The notes beneath the pieces are model-generated. The model did no database searches. It had not been told where the DNA came from and saw only the letters and a list, made by a program, of their open reading frames with translations. Below, one piece after another: positions 6,024 to 6,503 of a stretch of 6,503 bases of DNA (the first letter of the stretch is position 1; each line of letters begins with the position of its first letter). Source of the stretch: Lachnospiraceae bacterium (GTDB taxonomy: Bacteria; Bacillota; Clostridia; Lachnospirales; Lachnospiraceae); contig JAAVAA010000055.1 in NCBI GenBank assembly GCA_014804285.1, forward strand, positions 1-6,503, written 5' to 3'. The translations under genes and the position numbers were made by a program.

Positions 6024-6503
6024 TTAACGCTGCCCCTTATCATAAGGAATTCCTTCTGCCTTGGGTGCTCTGGATTTTCCGGATACAAACACAAGCACCA
6101 CCAGGGAAATAATATAGGGAAGCATGTTGTATACGGTACTTGGAATTTTCAATGCCACCAGCACATCAAATCCCGTATAGACATTGGAAAGCGCCCGGAA
6201 TAAACCGAACAAAAGCGCTGCAAGTCCGATATTCACCGGTTTCCACTGTCCAAAGATCATTACTGCAAGAGCAAGGAATCCAAATCCAGCCACGCCGTTT
6301 TCAAATTTCCACTCGCTGACACCTGCTGTTATGTAAACCAATCCTCCAAGACCGCCAAGACCGCCGGATATGAGAACACCCGCATAACGCATCTTATAAA
6401 CATTGATTCCCACGGAATCCGCCGCCTGAGGATGCTCGCCGCATGCGCAGAGTCTTAATCCAAATCTGGTCTTATAAAGCACCACATAGGCTGCGATCAG
6501 CAG
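6024..6503 (-). CDS. Nucleoside ABC transporter permease, C-terminal part
   Basis: The visible 159 residues are the C-terminal half of an inner-membrane permease of the BPD_transp_2 (branched-chain amino acid/ribose permease-like) family. They most resemble the NupQ/YufQ/BmpC group that, with a BMP-type lipoprotein, an ATPase and a second permease, imports nucleosides. The cytoplasmic coupling-loop segment is very typical: FGLRLCACGEHPQAADSVGI at 14-33 of the fragment. Hydrophobic stretches near fragment residues 40-60, 70-86, 91-107 and 124-140 are membrane segments, followed by a basic hydrophilic tail. The frame is open to the window edge (it begins LLIAAYVVLYKT), so the start lies outside; the GTG at 6483-6485 is internal, not a start. 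The stop TAA is at 6024-6026, 64 bp before the phosphorylase gene. The neighbours downstream support nucleoside as substrate. The remaining transporter genes are expected just upstream, outside the window. Confidence 0.93.
   Translation of the reverse strand: MLIAAYVVLYKTRFGLRLCACGEHPQAADSVGINVYKMRYAGVLISGGLGGLGGLVYITAGVSEWKFENGVAGFGFLALAVMIFGQWKPVNIGLAALLFGLFRALSNVYTGFDVLVALKIPSTVYNMLPYIISLVVLVFVSGKSRAPKAEGIPYDKGQR

Noticed and set aside
5453..6112. Plus-strand open frame of 219 codons opposite the phosphorylase and permease genes
   Set aside because: It runs antisense to well-supported genes with clear catalytic motifs, shows no recognisable protein features, and is a typical shadow frame.
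6483..6485. GTG as the start of the permease gene
   Set aside because: The frame continues upstream to the window edge with permease-like residues, and the encoded segment begins in the middle of the family's domain.

Overview
The window carries six protein genes, all on the minus strand, packed tail to head and read from the right edge to the left. The style (moderate GC content, strong GGAGG ribosome sites, short gaps, protein signatures) fits a gut or rumen Firmicute, most likely Lachnospiraceae. This is a judgement from family resemblance, not a database search.

Right to left: (1) 6024-6503, the C-terminal part of a membrane permease of the NupQ/YufQ/BmpC type, belonging to a nucleoside ABC importer; its 5' end lies outside the window. 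(2) 5183-5959, a uridine phosphorylase-like nucleoside phosphorylase. (3) 4499-5164, deoxyribose-phosphate aldolase DeoC. (4) 3296-4483, phosphopentomutase DeoB. (5) 2621-3268, a CatA-like acetyl-CoA-dependent O-acetyltransferase. (6) 151-2568, a family 3 glycoside hydrolase with its two catalytic domains in reversed order. Gaps are 64, 18, 15, 27 and 52 bp, no convincing intrinsic terminator acts on the minus strand between the genes, and each of genes 2 to 6 has a Shine-Dalgarno sequence, so one polycistronic message is plausible.

The first four genes form a coherent pathway. A nucleoside is imported, the phosphorylase splits it to a base and (deoxy)ribose-1-phosphate, DeoB converts this to the 5-phosphate, and DeoC cleaves deoxyribose-5-phosphate to glyceraldehyde-3-phosphate and acetaldehyde; ribose-5-phosphate can enter the pentose phosphate pathway. 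The last two genes are less expected: an acetyltransferase of the chloramphenicol acetyltransferase fold and a cytoplasmic beta-glycosidase. They may simply be carbon-scavenging or detoxification passengers, or may handle modified nucleosides or glycosides.

Bases 1-150, beyond the stop of the glycosidase, hold no gene. They hold a striking perfect 24-bp inverted repeat around a 40-nt loop, with a short T run on the minus-strand exit side. The simplest reading is the transcription terminator of this operon, but the size of the loop and the perfection of the stem also fit a mobile or dispersed palindromic element. No tRNA, rRNA, CRISPR array, insertion sequence or phage gene was seen. I found no strong evidence of a wholly new system; the oddities are the large hairpin, the operon tail (CatA-like plus reversed GH3), a hairpin in front of the GH3 gene, and active-site divergence in the phosphorylase.
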